DNA of 64,000 bases, taken from positions 1,437,501 through 1,501,500 of the forward strand of contig JAZDUA010000327.1 of assembly GCA_038098605.1 (NCBI GenBank), read 5' to 3'. The notes beneath the pieces were generated by a model. That model was given only the letters and a program-made list of their open reading frames with translations. It did not search any database and was not told the DNA's origin. Of the stretch, positions 1 through 10,135 are shown in pieces. Positions within the stretch are counted from its first letter, which is position 1. The number at the start of each line of letters is the position of its first letter. The position numbers and the translations under genes are program-made. This DNA comes from Gryllus longicercus. Its lineage: Eukaryota > Arthropoda > Insecta > Orthoptera > Gryllidae.

Positions 1-84
1 TAAATGTTAGACATCACAGTAAAGCTTAAAAAACTAGAAAGAATTATCCTTAACATTACAATGGTAATAATAAAAAAAATTACA

Positions 85-340
85 AATCAGTGTGCCATAG
101 CGCGGCACTGCGTTACATCAGTCTGACAGGGGTGAATGCCCTGGGTTTATACTGCCTTGGGAACGGTTCTTTTATGCAGCCGGGACGGACCCGGCGGAGA
201 CCAGGGGGGCGGTTGCGGCCTTGGCAGGAACGCAGCGGTGGCGGTGCCACCCCTCTCCAACAGCTGAGCGGCCCTCTCGTGACGTCACCAGTGGAGCGAC
301 GGCGTCTGCGGCGCTCAACGGAGTCTGACCGCGCTGTCTG
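85..340. other. GC-rich block with a CRE palindrome
   Basis: CpG-rich non-repetitive DNA with no convincing coding frame. It contains a perfect CREB/ATF palindrome TGACGTCA at about 279-286. The left part (ACATCAGTCTGACAGGGGTGAATGCCCTG) weakly resembles the SINE-like module at 15705-15790. Confidence 0.35.
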
Positions 341-440
341 GTAGATTCTGGTAGATTCTGGTAGATTCTGGTAGATTCTGGTAGATTCTGGTAGATTCTG
401 GTAGATTCTGGTAGATTCTGGTAGATTCAGGTAGATTCTG
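341..440. repeat. 10-bp minisatellite GTAGATTCTG
   Basis: About ten head-to-tail copies of GTAGATTCTG; the first eight are identical, the ninth has one change and the last is degenerate. The period equals one turn of B-DNA. Confidence 0.95.
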
Positions 441-546
441 GTAGAACTTGAAGATCGTCGGGATTTTCTCCCGACCTCAGGCACGGAGTAAATAACTATG
501 TGTCCTTCTCAAATACAATTTTGAAAAGTCTTGAAATCCTTCAGAT

Positions 547-960
547 ACGTTCGCCTCTCTTCAACGAATAACACCCCCCAGAGAATTTTCTCTCCCTGCT
601 GCAGTCTACTCGCTGCGTCTTGCCCCTTCTAATAAGTCTTTTGGAGGAACACTTGCCTCTAACCGACGAATAATACCCCCAGAGAAATTCTCTCCCAATT
701 GTTATCAGCCCCAAAGCTCAGGCTCGCACTGAAGTTTTCTAAGTCTTGCAGAGACACACTGGTCTCTCCCCGATGAAACAATTACTCCCCAGGAGAAGTT
801 TCTCTCCCGACTGCCCTGCGTCTAATTCCCTTCTGGCCCCGTCTGATGCCCAAGCTCTTCTGAAATTTTCTAAGTCCGACAGAGGCGCACTTGCCTCTGA
901 CCGAAGAATATCCCCCCCAGAGAAGTTTCTCCCCCGACTGCCCTGCGTCTTCTTATATTC
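547..960. repeat. Four-copy diverged tandem repeat, ~105-130 bp
   Basis: Four units can be aligned around CCGACGAATAATACCCCCAG / AGAGAARTTTCTCTCCCGACTG, at about 547, 650, 753 and 887. No stable coding frame runs through all units. Confidence 0.7.
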
Positions 961-1150
961 TCTCAGTCGAAATTGTATCAGGTTAACTTTTGCCCCCACC
1001 CAATTTTTTCGTGTGTTCAAGCTCCTTGTGATAGTTGCGTCGCTATTGGCCAAAAGAAATGGCGCATAATGTTATTCCAGCCAATTGCGACGGGGAAGCC
1101 ACGTAAGTTTCAACTCTTTGCGTCACTGTGAGCGTCCAGAATTTTCCTAT

Positions 1151-1251
1151 TCCTTCTAGAACATGCTTGCACAAGACAGGCGTTGTCCGTGAAAGAATTT
1201 ATCGCTCTGGGATTCCCGGGATGTCGATTTCAAGAGCGTTCTAGAAATTTC
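1151..1251. promoter_or_regulatory. Heat-shock-element-like sites
   Basis: At 1239-1251 there is TTCtaGAAatTTC, a perfect three-pentamer heat shock element. At 1154-1161 there is TTCtaGAA with an imperfect third pentamer. No heat-shock gene is visible beside them, so they may be chance or belong to an unannotated transcript. Confidence 0.35.
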
Positions 1252-1273
1252 TGCAGCTGGCCGGGGCGGCCAC

Positions 1274-1848
1274 GTGCGTCTCGCAGTGAATCTTTCGACG
1301 ACTGACCCTTGTAACGACTTTCTTAATGTGCCGGGGGCGCAAACGAGTGTCGCGATAAGCGAGGTTGCACGTGCAACGCTGTCTGTTCATTTCCCAACTG
1401 CCCTCAGCCTTATGAAATTTTGTATGATCAAATTGGTATCGCTACAATATATATATGTATGTATATGTATATCGCATTGTTTAGAAACTTGCGGTATTTG
1501 CAGCCATAACAACCTGCACGACATCCGCTGTAATCAATAAGTAACAAAATGTTTTCCTGGATCTGTATACTTCTTTACCTAGTTATTACTATAGTTAATA
1601 TTTTTGTTACAATTAATTGTTGCAATAGCTTAAGGAAATATTGAATTGCACAATATTCTATTTTAATTTTTACCTAGAACCTGAACAAATATTTTTTTCT
1701 ATTCTTTAATTTCTACTAATATTCATTTCACAATATTAAATGGTTCCGTGGTAAAAAAGTCTTATGTAACCGTACTAATATTGAATTATATTCAAGGATA
1801 ATAAAAGGTATTAGAAATAATTAAACAAAGAATTGTGTGTGCGAATAA
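1274..1848. other. AT-rich spacer, nothing recognised
   Basis: Mostly AT-rich sequence with a small TATATGTA stretch. An 88-codon open frame begins at 1274 but has no recognisable motif or gene signals. I see no feature here. Confidence 0.5.
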
Positions 1849-1854
1849 TTTATT
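1849..1854 (-). terminator. Poly(A) signal of copy 1
   Basis: AATAAA on the minus strand, 195 bp past the stop codon. It lies in a context (AATTTATTTAA on the plus strand, then a shared TTAATAAATTAAAG further in) that is repeated after copy 2, so it is part of the duplicated unit. Confidence 0.6.
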
Positions 1855-2048
1855 TAATATCAAAGTATGTGAATTCAACCAAAAATTAATAAATTAAAGA
1901 AAAATAACTTCCTGTCGTACAAAGAATATTTGTAACTTGAACATGAAGAATGAGCAAGGATCTTATAATCCTTTCGTTCAAATACATGTCTGGTAGTCGC
2001 CAATCAGGTTGATTTGGGTAGAGGTATGAACTCTTCCCAGAGAAAATG

Positions 2049-3233
2049 TTAACAAGAGCACGACGAACTGGAGCTTGAGCTGTCAGATTCCACAATGACG
2101 ACGATTTCCTCAGAAGACGAGCTAGAGCTGCTGCTGCTGGATTCGTCTACGACGACAACAACTTCCTCAGAAGAGGAGCTGGAACTGGAGCTGCTGCTAG
2201 ATTCGTCCACGACGACAACAACTTCCTCAGAAGAGGAGCTGGAACTGGAACTGCTGCTAGATTCGTCCACGACGACAACAACTTCCTCAGAAGATGAGCT
2301 GGAGCTGCTACTAGATTCGTCCACGACGATAACAATTTCTTCGGATGAGGAGCTGGAGCTACTGCTGGATTCTTCGACAACAACAACTACTTCCTCTGAT
2401 GAGGAGCTGGAGCTGCTAGATGATTCCTCGATGATAACGATTTCTTCAGAAGAAGACGAAGAAGAATGAGAAATTTCGTCACCACATTCCACCACTACAA
2501 TTACATTATTCTCCTCTTCACTCTCCGAACTAGATTCTTCAATAATCACAATTTCTTCAGAAGAACTGGAGCTGGAACTGTTTTCCAAAACGATGACGAT
2601 CTCCTCAGATGACGATGATGATGATACCTCCCTATCTCCGCAGTCGACAAGAATAATGGTGGTCTCTTCCTCGGATGAAGAGCTGGAGCTCTCTTCAATA
2701 ATGACTACTTCCTCAGAGCTGGAGCTGGAGCTAGAGCTGTCTTCGACGACTATGACAACTTCCTCAGAGCTAGAGCTGGAGCTGGAACTGGAGCTCTCGT
2801 CGACGACCACGACGACTTCCTCAGAGCTTGAGCTTGAGCTGGAACTGGAGCTCTCGTCGACGACCACGACGACTTCCTCAGAGCTAGAGCTGGAGCTGGA
2901 ACTTGAGCTCTCGTCGACGACCACGACGACTTCCTCAGAGCTAGAGCTGGAGCTGGAACTGGAGCTCTCGTCGACGACCACGACGATTTCCTCAGAGCTA
3001 GAGCTGGAACTGGAACTGGAGCTGGAGCTGGAGCTGGAACTGCTGATGTCGATGAGAACTTCTTCGTCAGAGGATGATGAACTTCCATGGCATTGACAGC
3101 GGTCAATAAAAGAGTCGAGCCTTAGCGGAGAGTGAATGATATGTTTTGATGGGCATGCATTGTCGCAAAATGTCTGCCCTGGCAGGACAGAAGCAATTGC
3201 GAACACGCATGTAAGAAAAATTGCGATCTTCAT
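2049..3233 (-). CDS. Secreted Ser-block/Val-block repeat protein, copy 1 (394 aa)
   Basis: Single uninterrupted frame from ATG to TAA. Residues 1-22 form a signal peptide (Lys at 2, hydrophobic core IFLTCVFAIASVL). Residues 23-50 are non-repetitive with Cys 23, 27, 46 and 48. Residues 51 to about 388 are some 18 blocks of 6-17 Ser, then EE, then 4-5 Val/Ile and a DE/EE/ED closing pair. Two spacers carry a Cys-Gly-Asp motif (Cys198, Cys250); the chain ends Cys-Ser-Cys (392, 394). Ser is encoded by alternating TCC and AGC codons, i.e. a hexamer repeat. The last two Ser of each block fit S-x-E kinase sites (known for Fam20C), so dense phosphorylation is plausible; Val runs suit beta strands. Extracellular structural or adhesive role is inferred only. 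The start is fixed by the signal peptide and a TATA box 112 bp upstream. I know no named family with this design. Paralogue at 13455-14798. Confidence 0.85.
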   Translation of the reverse strand: MKIAIFLTCVFAIASVLPGQTFCDNACPSKHIIHSPLRLDSFIDRCQCHGSSSSSDEEVLIDISSSSSSSSSSSSSSSSSEEIVVVVDESSSSSSSSSSEEVVVVVDESSSSSSSSSSEEVVVVVDESSSSSSSSSSEEVVVVVDESSSSSSSSSSEEVVIVVEDSSSSSSSSEEVVIIEESSSSSSEEETTIILVDCGDREVSSSSSSEEIVIVLENSSSSSSSEEIVIIEESSSESEEENNVIVVVECGDEISHSSSSSSEEIVIIEESSSSSSSSSEEVVVVVEESSSSSSSSSEEIVIVVDESSSSSSSSSEEVVVVVDESSSSSSSSSSSEEVVVVVDESSSSSSSSSSSEEVVVVVDESSSSSSSSSSEEIVVIVESDSSSSSSSCSC

Positions 3234-3344
3234 ATTTTATAGAAAATTAGTTAACTATTTCTAGGTCTACAATTGCTTGAGGCAAGACGAGTTCTTGTTG
3301 TGGAAGTAGAACTCGAAGTGTGCCGAGTTGGGTGTGTGCTTGCC

Positions 3345-3352
3345 TTTTTATA
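3345..3352 (-). promoter_or_regulatory. TATA box of copy 1
   Basis: TATAAAAA on the minus strand, 112 bp upstream of the ATG at 3233. It implies transcription start near 3318-3322 and a 5' UTR of about 85 nt without an obvious intron. The element sits at the same distance as the TATA box of the paralogue, and the sequence between TATA and ATG is largely shared. Confidence 0.7.
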
Positions 3353-3475
3353 CCTCTGTTAATCTTTGATGTCTACATAAGGAAGTACGAATGCTTTCAT
3401 ATAGAGTACTGACTTCGTGAGCGCAAGTGAAAACAACGTTGACGTGGTAATCTTAGAACGTGTCAGTATAATGTA
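3353..3475 (-). promoter_or_regulatory. Conserved upstream promoter segment, copy 1
   Basis: This stretch aligns by eye with 14919-15040 upstream of the paralogue, with shared islands such as TACATAAGGAA, ACGAATGCTT and TTCGTGAGC on the plus strand. Similarity fades beyond about 3480, which marks the upstream limit of the duplicated segment. Shared control elements for co-expression are likely but not demonstrated. Confidence 0.5.
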
Positions 3476-3533
3476 TGTTCGCCAACTTTCGTTCGCCACA
3501 TATCGTATCCTTTGTGCGTCCATAAAAACTGGT

Positions 3534-3558
3534 AGTGTGTGTGTGTGTGTGTGTGTGT
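3534..3558. repeat. (GT)n microsatellite
   Basis: About twelve GT units just upstream of the conserved promoter segment of copy 1. Confidence 0.9.
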
Positions 3559-4059
3559 TTGTGTAAAGCGATAAATTAACAGAAAAATGTAATTTTCGAA
3601 AACTTTCTTGTGTAATAGGTTTGACACAAAAATTCTAATTGTATTCTAGATTAAATCTCAATTTATAATTATTATAATTATTTATTATTTATTTTTATTT
3701 ATTTATTAATACATTTTTTATTATTTATTATTATTTAATCTCCATTTCCGAGTGGAATAGATTGCCTGCAAAAACCTTTGAACTCTTTACTCGAAGCATT
3801 CAACAGTTGAGGAAATTAATTTAGGGTATTACTAAACAAATGAGGGACTTAACTAAGAATAGAGCGAACATAGTGATATATGTGAAGTGAGGGGTCATGC
3901 AATGTAGAGAAATAATGAAGGAAGGCATTGAAGGTTTATAGTGAAGTGAAGTGCAATGCAGTGCCAGTTAAGTGTGGTCTTAACTGAACAAATATTCAGT
4001 GCGGAGTTAGATGATAGATATTTTCTTATAGTAATTTAATGTTATATAAACAGTTTTTA

Positions 4060-4111
<52 letters not shown>

Positions 4112-4740
4112 TAGAAGTACTCTATATATTACCATTGGTTATTATGCCTTGACAAATACGAAGAGAGTGTTCTTAGAATTACAATTAATTTATTATTAAA
4201 TTTGTATTCCTGGTCATTTGTATAGTTCAATTATAAAAGATGATGCTGTGAATTGATGTAAATTTATCTTCTTATTTGAAGGAACAGAGAGAGCTGATGG
4301 CCTATTCCCCATACATTAAAAATGCTTAATCTCCGACCGACAATTGTGGACCGACTGTTATTTTGCTCACAATTTTGTCACTCCAGTGTTAGTTTAGAAA
4401 GCACTTATGGCAATTCTTAAATTTTATATTGTTGTAGAAATTCCAAAGTTTGTGTTGGTGAATCAAAAATTAATTCCTGGTTGAATATCACTTATCGAGT
4501 TAATTTATGGAGGTAATATTCTAACAAGACTCAATTAGTGGTGCTACAGAATGGCGCAAACTTTCTTGTATTAGTTTTCCATTTCCATTGGTGTCGGACT
4601 TCCCCAGACATCCTTTTGCCAGCTGATATCTATTGCCGCGCAAAGTACATTTTTTCGACATTTTCATAATTTTTTGGTTTCCTTATTCTAGAACGGAAAT
4701 ATTATTTTAAAAATATTAAATAACAATAAAACATCGCCCT
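3559..4740. repeat. AT-rich spacer with (ATT)n
   Basis: Non-coding AT-rich DNA. It includes a 51-bp (ATT)n run at 4061-4111 and short TTATTTATT-rich stretches near 3670-3740. No gene, tRNA or transposon end was recognised. Confidence 0.8.
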
Positions 4741-4744
4741 AAAT

Positions 4745-5670
4745 AGCAATTTTCTTGGAAAAACTTGGAGCCGTACGTAAGAAAATGGCACTGTAAATTC
4801 GAAATTTGAACCTCTTTTCACATAAAACCATGGGGTTTTGTCAGAAGAAAAATGTCACGTTATCATCATCATTTTAAGCACTTCCAGTCACAAATGCAAA
4901 AGTATTTACAAATTGCTGAAAATGTGCGTATTAAAGGCGTGAGAGATCTTTAAAAAAATACATTTGTATAATTTTTGAAAAAACAAATAAATACAGCGAA
5001 TTTAATTCTTTGTCATCCTAAACAGTGTAATTAGCACTATCTGGTCGAAAAATTGGAAGAAAAAATTTGAAGCCATTTTTGGGAAAATGGTGTTTTAGCG
5101 TTTCTGAAAATATGGGATATTGAGCTAATTTTCACAGCAAACTATTGAGTTTTCGAAAACCTGTATCTGATATTATTGAAAGCACATGTACTTATAAAGA
5201 CAATAAAGTGAAAAATTGCCACTAATGGAAATGTTACTGACATGAGAGTTAAGAAAAAAATTGTAATTAAAAAAGAATAGAACAATATAGCTTTTATGTC
5301 ATCTTATAGAGTGCATTTAGCACTATCACTACCAAAAGTTTCAAGAAAGATTTGGAGCCGTTTTTGGAAAAAATTGTTATATGGTAATTTTTAAATTTCA
5401 AATATTGCATGCAATATTTGCAACAAATTTACACGCAATATATACAACAAATTTAATGTGAAGACAAAATCCAATTATTAATTTTGTACTTGTAGGAAGG
5501 CACCAGAAATAATTCAGTATTGAAAGTTTCAAAAATTCGAAAGTTAGCCCTGAAATTCGAACCTACGGAACTTTATGAGTGTATTTTATTTAATTTTTAC
5601 GAGGAGATTAAAGAAAAACTTAGGAGCTGTTATTGAGACCATTTTAAATATGTTCCAGGGGCTAGAAGTA
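4745..5670. repeat. Degenerate ~285-bp tandem repeat
   Basis: The motif TTGGAGCCGTTTTTGG with flanking AAGAAA recurs at about 4767, 5068, 5351 and (AGGAGCTGTTATTG) 5620. The flanking GTCATC..TAGAGTG..TTAGCACTATC recurs at 5014 and 5299. Spacing is 265-305 bp. No coding potential is shared between units, so this looks like old satellite-type or element-internal repetition. Confidence 0.65.
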
Positions 5671-6252
5671 AAGTACCCCCAAATTTTAAAGTGTGTTTTA
5701 GAAAATATCAGTTTTGACTCGCAGATGAACAGGGGTCTCATCAAATTAGAAAAAAATCGTACGTCTGGTTTAGGCGGTAGTGGTGTTGACAAACGGATGG
5801 ACAGACGGACGGGCAGGACGTTTTGAAAAAAAACAACACTTTTTCGTTACCAGGGGGCCCCAAAACGTGTACTTCCATTGGAATCTTCAAATCGAATTTC
5901 TGCAGGCATTACATAACTTTTTCTATACTACGTATATTACTCTGTATTTATATATGGAAAAGTAATAGTGGGATATGAATTTTGTATCAAAACATTTAAA
6001 TAGCGTTTTGTTAAGAGGTTTTCACGAGAAAAATGACGCGTTTGTGTAACACAAGTTACAGTAGAATAAGTGAGGAAAATTTATCAGTCGCCGGAAACGG
6101 AGTGTCTCTATGGGACGCGTCACTGGTAGCCCGACGAAACAATGACTCAGATCCCCTGCTGGCTACGTCCGTCGCACCTAACCAAACTAGGGAATAGGGG
6201 TGTCCATCTGTTTAAATGCCATCAACAGACGGAGGGAGGTCGTGACGGACGG

Positions 6253-6321
6253 ATGGCCCGCCCGCCCGCCCGCCCGCCCGCCCGCCCGACCGACCGACCG
6301 ACCGACCGACCGACCGACCGA
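6253..6321. repeat. Compound (CCCG)n/(ACCG)n microsatellite
   Basis: A run of about nine CCCG units changes abruptly into about nine ACCG units. Confidence 0.95.
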
Positions 6322-6649
6322 ATATGGTAAATACTAGCCCCTAAATCGTTCGGACGATTATCTCCGAAACTGATATCCCTTAATCGATTTAGCCGAGACT
6401 GAAAATCCGTGAATTTGAAACTGATAGTTTGGTTTTTGGGGGATACTTTTCTTTAACAGTTTTGAAATGTCCTCAAACATGGAATGTAGATATAGACTAT
6501 AGATATATGATACATGCTTGCTTTTTATTGTTAACTGTAATATAATTCACAAAGTTCCAAAATTTTCAATTTTATGGACAATGATTTAACTTTGTTATAG
6601 GAAATATATTTATGAATAAAATAAAATTTGTTCTCCACAATTCGTTCTT

Positions 6650-7092
6650 TAAGGCTAAATGCACCGAAAAATACTTGTAGAAAAATTCAATAGATCGCAG
6701 CACTATCACAGGGGAATTTACTTTACTGATAACGTCTGAACCAATGGTCCGATTTTCGATTTGTAAACGGCATTTGACGCCTTTTTAAAATAGAATTTAC
6801 ACTACGATGATCTTTTCCCAAAAATCTAGCAAAAACGCGAATTTGAAATTAGTTCTCAAACTTCCAAGAACAAATTTAAAAATGTGGCCTTATAGCGTGA
6901 TGGCGACATGCTTCCTGAATCCAACGCCGTGACAATCATGCAATTCGGACGAATAGGAGCGTCGTAAAGTGAAATTTACGAAAACACCTCGCCCTCCCCC
7001 CCCCCCACTTCCCCTTCTGAGCCGTTGCGTCACCCACCCACCCGCTCGTTGTGGGCCCTCTGTCAGCGCGGTGGCACGGCCAGGCCCGGTGT
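6650..7092 (+). repeat. Dispersed repeat, copy A
   Basis: This segment is the reverse complement of 10552-10995 at high identity, for example the block around CGGACGAATAGGAGCGTCGT and the GGGCCCTCTGTCAGCGCG segment. No open frame is preserved between copies. It is probably a non-autonomous mobile element or fragment of unknown class. Confidence 0.75.
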
Positions 7093-8730
7093 CGTGCGGC
7101 CAGCCCCGACGGAGAAGGCGGTACTTGCGGCACACGCAAGCCACACACTCGGTTTATGCGTTCGTCACTTGGCATCTCAATCTATTTTTCCACGGATATC
7201 AAACTAGAGATTCTATACTAATATACGACTAGAGTAGGGACTAGGGCACGAACGAGCCTGGACTCGCGTAAAGTGGCCGTGGGGGAGGGGGCCCCGGAAT
7301 TTCCAAGTCCAATATGGCACTGGGACAGTGGTTCGCAAATAGTCAACGTGGAGAATGCTCACACCAAGTTCAGTGATCGGCTCGCTTACTCGGGGTTTTT
7401 CTCCGCTTTACACTTCGTGCTCCATGTCCACGTGTCTACTACGTCTGTTCATCCCCGAGCCACCTCATTGTTATTGGGAGCTGATTCGATTGCGAGGCTG
7501 AGGAATGCGCTCAATGTTCTTGAAAGCTGCCCCCCCCCCCCCGCCTAATCTGCAACTACTAGCTGTCCCAAATATATTACGCCAAGTATCCATAGGCAAG
7601 AATTAAAACATCATACGAGAATAAGGAAAACAAATAAGCAATAAGTGGATGTCATCAATGTGTAATTTTGTATCTTCACAATATGGCCTTTTCTTACCGG
7701 GAGTACTTAAGGCTGCCCCACAGGCTTCAAATCCTTCTTTTTTAATTGATGTCACAGTTCGAACAGATACTTCAGTATAGTTTACTACCCGAAAATTGCT
7801 GTTATGCAGTGTGTGTTGAAGAACGCCCGAATTCTTTTCTTTGTCACATTTCTTAATAACGAGACGTATATTTTCCCTAGCTTAACTGTGTATTGTTTGT
7901 CCTTTACTACGAACAGAAGCCATACCGTTCCACCAAAAGTCACAAACCAAAATAAAATGAATACGCTATACACTTGTGTTACGAACAAGAAGCAAACAAC
8001 ATGTCAGTCAATCATTGAGTTCATGTCTTCTTAGAACAAGAAACATTCTATATTAGATGAAGTGGTATTGAACCTCATACAATGTTGTCAAAGCAGATAT
8101 ACTATTTCCTCGACTGCTCGCGTAGGCGGCAAATTGCAAAACACGTCAATATGCTGTATACTTACCCTGTATACTTCGGCGAATTCTTTAGTTCTACCTC
8201 GTATGTACGACAGATGACAGTAATATTTAAATATGTGGTTTATTAAAGTTTTTGAAATGTGTTTATTTCTGCAATGTAATTGAATTTCCTCACTATTCAA
8301 GAGAGATTATTGTCAAATTGCCGCCTTGCGAAAGATGAGGCGTCAAAAATCGTTACACTAGTGTGAACACGTTTCAGGTTTTCAACGTCAAAAGTAATTT
8401 GTTGAGATCGCAAAGTGTGAAAGTGGCTTTTAGATTGTATTATCTCAGGTTCTAAAAACTTCGATTTATAGAGTATACTGCACTGTATTTCAAGTAGAAA
8501 AAGTCGCAGAGACAACCACTCATTTTTCATAATTTACATTTTTCATGTCACAAACATCATGTACCAACTTTTAGAATTACGTTGGTCAGTCACAAAAGCT
8601 TTGTGTTTTCTCTTTTTATCTGCCTGTTAGTCTGTACAACAGAGATTGTGAAAGTATAGCATGTCTGTCCTAGCGACTCCGATTTCACAGTCACACCTTG
8701 ATTTCGGTGCTTTTAAATAAATGTGAATAG
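7093..8730. other. Spacer, nothing recognised
   Basis: Mixed to AT-rich sequence. It holds a C13 run at 7530-7542 and several open frames of 60-90 codons without motifs or gene signals. No gene is supported. Confidence 0.5.
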
Positions 8731-8731
8731 A

Positions 8732-8793
<62 letters not shown>
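8731..8793. repeat. (AAT)n microsatellite
   Basis: Uninterrupted AAT array of about 21 units; it generates artefactual poly-Asn, poly-Ile and poly-Tyr frames. Confidence 0.97.
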
Positions 8794-8794
<1 letters not shown>

Positions 8795-8934
8795 CACAAA
8801 AATTACACTGTAGATAACTGCGGCTACATGCATAAAAAGAACCAAGAAATTCAAAATTATAATTTACTTTTAGTTTACGAGATAAAACTTTCCCCAATGT
8901 TACCAGTAATTGCAGCTCGCGTCATGAAAAATCA

Positions 8935-9105
8935 AGTCTCCCCCCGCGACGCGTACGTAGAGTTGGCGAGCTTCGCCGGAACAAGGCCTTCAGCAGTGTT
9001 GCCCAAGTCCATCTCGGAAACCGCCTTCGGCGCAGCGCAGCCGATGATAACTTGTCGGGCAACATTCCCCGATTCCCTCACTTGCCTCGTTTCGCCGAGG
9101 GGAAG
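8935..9105. other. Isolated GC-rich block of unknown origin
   Basis: A 170-bp unit with balanced composition and no low-complexity sequence, between two microsatellites. Its minus strand is open throughout with a diverse residue mix (SEMDLGNTAEGLVPAKLANS). I do not recognise it; it could be an element fragment or a conserved non-coding block. Confidence 0.25.
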
Positions 9106-9109
9106 GAAT

Positions 9110-9290
9110 GTTCTGTGTGTCTGTCGGTCTGTGTTTCTATCGGTCTGTGTGTCTGTGTGTCTGTCGGTCTGTGTGTCTGTCGGTCTGTGTGCCTGTGTCT
9201 GTCTGTCTGTGTGTCTGTCTGTCTGTGTGCCTGTGTCTGTCGGTCTGTGTGAGCTGTGTCTGCCGGTCTGTATTTTGTGCGGATGAGAAT
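9110..9290. repeat. (TCTG/TGTC)n imperfect array
   Basis: About 180 bp of TCTGTCGG and TCTGTGTG units in mixed order. Confidence 0.95.
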
Positions 9291-9629
9291 GTGGGTCTGT
9301 CATGGATGGAAATGTTCGGTAGGCTTATACTGGCGCAAGAAATATTCAACAATTTGAGTTAACATTTATAACGACCAGAATGTCAATAAGTAGTAAATGT
9401 ACAATAATTTTTTTACTGTTTTATTTACTTCGGTTTTGGTGTCTACATTTCTTTGAACGTGTATTTGTCTTTAGAGTTACGATTTAAAATCGAACAATGT
9501 TTCTTAAAGGCATTTCCATTCACACTAATCTAAAAGGTTCATTTATTAGAGAGCTTTGATGTATGGTGATTAGTCTCGTGAATGCAGTGTATGTTAAATT
9601 GGAGGAAATGGGAGTCTTCTTGCCAACCA

Positions 9630-10135
9630 GGATTTTTGTTAAGCCAATCATGATCCTTGTTGAGCCAACCAATATTCTTTTTGAGCCAATCAAACTCATT
9701 ATTCAGACAACCATGATCCTTGTTAAGCCAAATATGATCCTTCTTGAGCCAACCAATATATTACTTGAGCCAACAAATATCCTTGTTGAGCCAATCAATA
9801 TCTTTGTTGAGCCAACCAATAACCATTTTGAGCCAACCAATATCCTTTTTTAACCAACCAATATCCTTGTTGAGCCATCCAATATTCTTGTTAAGCCAAC
9901 CATGATCGTCCTCGAGCAAACCATTATCCTTTTTAAACCAACCAATACCCTTGTTGGCAAACCATGATCCTTTTTTTGCCAACCAATATATTACTTGAGC
10001 CAACAAATATCCTTGTTGAGCCAACCAATATATCATTGTTGAGCCAACCAATATAACCTTGTTGAGCCAACCAATATATCCCTGTTGAGCCAACCAATAT
10101 ATCCCTGTTGAGCCTACCAATATCCCTGTTGTCTC
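9630..10135. repeat. 21-23-bp minisatellite (TTGAGCCAACCAATAT)
   Basis: About 23 copies of a unit around ATCCTTGTTGAGCCAACCAAT. The left half keeps a 21-bp period, so both strands stay open with 7-residue repeats (ILVEPTN on plus, WLNKDIG on minus); the right half shifts to 22-23 bp. No start context or signal peptide supports a gene. Confidence 0.9.

Noticed and set aside
2095..3106. Antisense and shifted frames over copy 1 (Leu-Asp-Ser-Thr and Ala-Pro-Arg repeats)
   Set aside because: Same hexamer by-product; the minus frame with the signal peptide is the only one with gene signals.
9110..9290. CRISPR-like or coding Cys-Val-Ser repeat
   Set aside because: Irregular TCTG/TGTC microsatellite with no spacers; Cys-rich frames are shadows.
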